Assembly: GCA_023390695.1 (NCBI GenBank)
Contig: JAEWCJ010000375.1
Span: forward strand, 1-8,551
DNA: 8,551 nucleotides
Origin: Pseudomonadota bacterium
GTDB taxonomy: Bacteria > Pseudomonadota > Alphaproteobacteria > Rhizobiales > Xanthobacteraceae
Direction of reading: 5' to 3'
Positions 7,039-8,551 of the stretch are shown here, piece after piece. The notes under the pieces are model-generated. The model was not told where the DNA came from. It saw nothing but the letters and a program-made list of their open reading frames with translations, and did no database searches. The position numbers were made by a program, and so were the translations under genes. Numbering within the stretch: position 1 is the stretch's first letter; each line of letters starts with the position of its first letter.

Positions 7039-7452
7039 TCAAGGCCCTGAACTGTGCTCGGAGGCAGTCAGGATCGCAGCGAAGAGATCCGACCGGTGCA
7101 GCATGCCGGCCACCTCGCCGTCGCGCAGCACGGGATAGACACGGTGCGAGCGCGCCAGGAACTCTTCGGCGGCGGAGACAAGGTCGAGATCGACAGTGAG
7201 CGCGCGTACCTCCCGGGTCATGAAGTCGGCAACCGCTCCGCCCCATTGCTGGTAGTAGCTGGCGTTCAACATCGGGCGGAAGCAGTCCTTCTCCGTCAGG
7301 ATACCGACCAGCCCTCCACGATCGTCGATGACCGGCGCCGAGGCCATGCGTTGCCTGGCGAAGGCCGCGACCGCTTCACGGATCGGCATCTCGGGAGACA
7401 GGCGCGGAAACTCCGCACGCATGATGTGCTCGACGGTGGTGCCCATGGTCAT
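7039..7452 (-). CDS. Two-CBS-domain protein
   Basis: A 137-residue soluble protein made almost entirely of two CBS motifs: the first around residues 8-62 (IMRAEFPRLSPEMPIREAV to GILTEKDCF), the second around 74-130 (DFMTREVRALTVDLDLVSAA to GMLHRSDLF). A short linker holds YYQQWGG, as I recall for small stand-alone CBS proteins of other proteobacteria. CBS pairs usually bind adenine nucleotides and sense energy state; ligand and partner are unknown here. The start ATG at 7452-7450 overlaps the stop of the NqrM-like gene (ATGA) and is served by AAGGAGGAG lying within that gene's last codons. A longer in-frame start at 7524 would run across the NqrM-like gene and is rejected. Co-transcription with apbE suggests a link to flavoprotein electron transfer, which is inference. 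Confidence 0.85.
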   Translation of the reverse strand: MTMGTTVEHIMRAEFPRLSPEMPIREAVAAFARQRMASAPVIDDRGGLVGILTEKDCFRPMLNASYYQQWGGAVADFMTREVRALTVDLDLVSAAEEFLARSHRVYPVLRDGEVAGMLHRSDLFAAILTASEHSSGP

Positions 7453-7616
7453 CGCCGGTTCTCCTCCTTCGCGTGCGGACAGCCGTCGCAGCGCGTTCCG
7501 CCGACACAGGCAAGGCCATCGCAACCCCGGCTCGGCGCCCCCCGGCCCATCATCAGGCCAGCGCCGAGGCCGATGGCGGACAGGCAGACGATCAGAATTG
7601 CGAGAAGCGCTTCCAT
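7449..7616 (-). CDS. nqrM: NqrM-like (DUF539-type) small cysteine-rich membrane protein
   Basis: A 55-residue protein starting MEALLAILIVCLSAIGLGAG, with one N-terminal membrane helix (about 3-22), then MMGRGAP and a cysteine cluster GCDGLACVGGTRCDGCPH in the spacing C-x4-C-x5-C-x2-C. The layout of helix, 'GR' turn, a CGGL-like motif and further cysteines fits NqrM, the factor needed to mature Na+-translocating NADH:quinone oxidoreductase, probably through its iron centre. It is shorter than my recollection of typical NqrM (about 70 residues). It begins 10 bases after the ApbE stop codon ends (GAGG lies in between) and overlaps the CBS gene by ATGA. In nqr operons nqrM typically follows apbE, which supports the call. 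Homology is judged from motif and context only. Confidence 0.75.
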   Translation of the reverse strand: MEALLAILIVCLSAIGLGAGLMMGRGAPSRGCDGLACVGGTRCDGCPHAKEENRR

Positions 7617-7625
7617 CGGCGGACC

Positions 7626-8551
7626 TCAGGCGAGATGCTTTTCGACCGCGCCGGTCGCAACGCTTCGCAGGCCGACACCGTCGCGGAACAGGAACAGCGC
7701 GGCGATATCTCGGTTGCGCGCCAGCTCCGGCCCGGCCTCGCCGGCCGCCATCAGCGCCGTCGCCCAGCCGTCGGCCTCGCGCGCTGAGGCCGTCAGCACG
7801 CTCACCGAGGCAAGCGCGCCTTCGACCGGCTCCCGCGTGGCGGGGTCGATGATGTGGCTGTAGCGGCGCGGGCCGATGTTGTAGCCGTTGGCGCGATCGC
7901 CCGACGTCGCGACCGCGAGGCTGTCCAGCCGCAGCATGCCGACGAAGCCTTCCGCTTCAGGTCGCGGGTCCTCGATGCCCACCTGCCAGACGCGTCCCGA
8001 CGGATGCCGTCCACGAGCGGCTAGCTCGCCACCGAAGTCGATCAGGAAGTCGTCGTGGCCGGCATCCAGCAGCAGGTCGGCCATGCGGTCGAGCGCGTGG
8101 CCTTTCGCGATGCCGCACAGGTCGAGCGTGAGACCCGGTCTCGTCTTTGCGATGTGGTCGTTGGCCACGGACAGGCCGCGCCAACCTCCGGGCATCGCCT
8201 CGCCATGGTCGATCGGCCCGAAACCCCAGCGCGCGACCAGCGGGCCGACCGTCGGGTCGAAGTGGCCGCTGCTGCTCTCGGCGATGATGAGAGCCGAATG
8301 CGCCACTTCCGCGACCTCGTCGGCAACGGCCATGTCTCCGGCGCCGGCGTCATTGAAACGGGAAATCACGCTGTCGGCCCGCCACGGTGAGAAGACGAGG
8401 TCCAGATCGGCGAGCAGCGCTTCGATGTGAGCCTGCAAGGCGGCGGTTGGCGTGCCTGCCGGCAGCGAAACGCTCCAGCCGGTACCGAACGCGGCTCCGC
8501 CGATGCCCGCCAGCGGCGAGACGCCGCGCGCGACGGCGGGAGCCGCGACAC
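7626..8551 (-). CDS. apbE: ApbE-family FAD:protein FMN transferase (5' end outside window)
   Basis: The last 307 residues of an ApbE/NosX-type flavin transferase, which attaches FMN from FAD to threonine of target proteins in the periplasm. The visible N-terminal stretch VAAPAVARG looks like the end of an export signal with an A-x-A cleavage site, so only the signal's start is probably missing. Motifs: FGTGWSVSLPAG, FDPTVGPLVARWGFG (8217-8261), LDLCGIAKGHALDRMADLL (core 8100-8123; Cys where Gly is common), FGGELAARG, GDRANGYNIGPRRYSHIIDPATREPV (HIIDP 7842-7856) and ADGWATAL, which keeps the Asp-x3-Thr spacing of the metal site. An internal TTG at 8438 is not the start because homologous sequence continues upstream. 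Likely targets are Nqr/Rnf/NosR-type flavoproteins; the NqrM-like gene downstream favours Nqr. Confidence 0.93.
   Translation of the reverse strand, partial: VAAPAVARGVSPLAGIGGAAFGTGWSVSLPAGTPTAALQAHIEALLADLDLVFSPWRADSVISRFNDAGAGDMAVADEVAEVAHSALIIAESSSGHFDPTVGPLVARWGFGPIDHGEAMPGGWRGLSVANDHIAKTRPGLTLDLCGIAKGHALDRMADLLLDAGHDDFLIDFGGELAARGRHPSGRVWQVGIEDPRPEAEGFVGMLRLDSLAVATSGDRANGYNIGPRRYSHIIDPATREPVEGALASVSVLTASAREADGWATALMAAGEAGPELARNRDIAALFLFRDGVGLRSVATGAVEKHLA

Noticed and set aside
7453..7524. Longer N-terminus for the CBS protein (start at 7524)
   Set aside because: It would add 24 non-homologous residues and overlap the NqrM-like gene; the strong AGGAGG sits just before the start at 7452.
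7054..7863. Plus-strand open frame opposite the CBS, NqrM-like and apbE genes
   Set aside because: Three minus-strand genes with family motifs occupy the region; the plus-strand product is Arg/Pro/Ser-rich and motif-free.

Overview
The window is GC-rich (roughly 60-65% G+C by eye) and densely coded. It looks like the chromosome of an alphaproteobacterium, most likely a facultatively anaerobic or denitrifying Rhodobacterales member such as a Paracoccus relative. That placement is inferred from codon usage, gene content and an FNR-type box; there is no rRNA or other taxonomic marker.

Left part (1-1792, minus strand): the start of an export operon. A HlyD-type periplasmic adaptor (YhiI family, GTG start) overlaps by 4 bases the first part of an RbbA-type fused ABC transporter, which runs off the left edge. 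This matches the E. coli yhiI-rbbA-yhhJ arrangement.

Centre (1793-6730): a 323-base divergent intergenic region, then a compact plus-strand arginine deiminase operon in the order transporter (YfcC/DcuC family, acting as ArcD), arginine deiminase (arcA), catabolic-type ornithine carbamoyltransferase (arcB) and carbamate kinase (arcC). Gaps between genes are 15, 11 and 2 bases. Together the genes take up arginine, split it to ornithine, CO2 and ammonia, and make one ATP per arginine. A perfect FNR/CRP-family box (TTGAT-N4-GTCAA) lies exactly where a class II activator site belongs relative to a GACAAT -10 element, which predicts induction at low oxygen.

Right part (6731-8551): a 308-base convergent spacer with tandem hairpins and no convincing gene, then a minus-strand cluster. 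In transcription order this is an ApbE-type FAD:protein FMN transferase (5' end beyond the window), a 55-residue cysteine-rich NqrM-like membrane protein that is easily missed because of its size, and a two-CBS-domain protein. The last two overlap by ATGA. ApbE and NqrM normally help mature the Na+-translocating NADH:quinone oxidoreductase or related flavinylated redox complexes, so a flavoprotein electron-transfer target is likely encoded upstream, outside the window.

No mobile element, CRISPR array, tRNA or rRNA was seen. The known families explain nearly all coding sequence. The less routine points are the promoter architecture, the small NqrM-like gene and its CBS partner, and the switch-histidine loss in the first RbbA ATPase domain.
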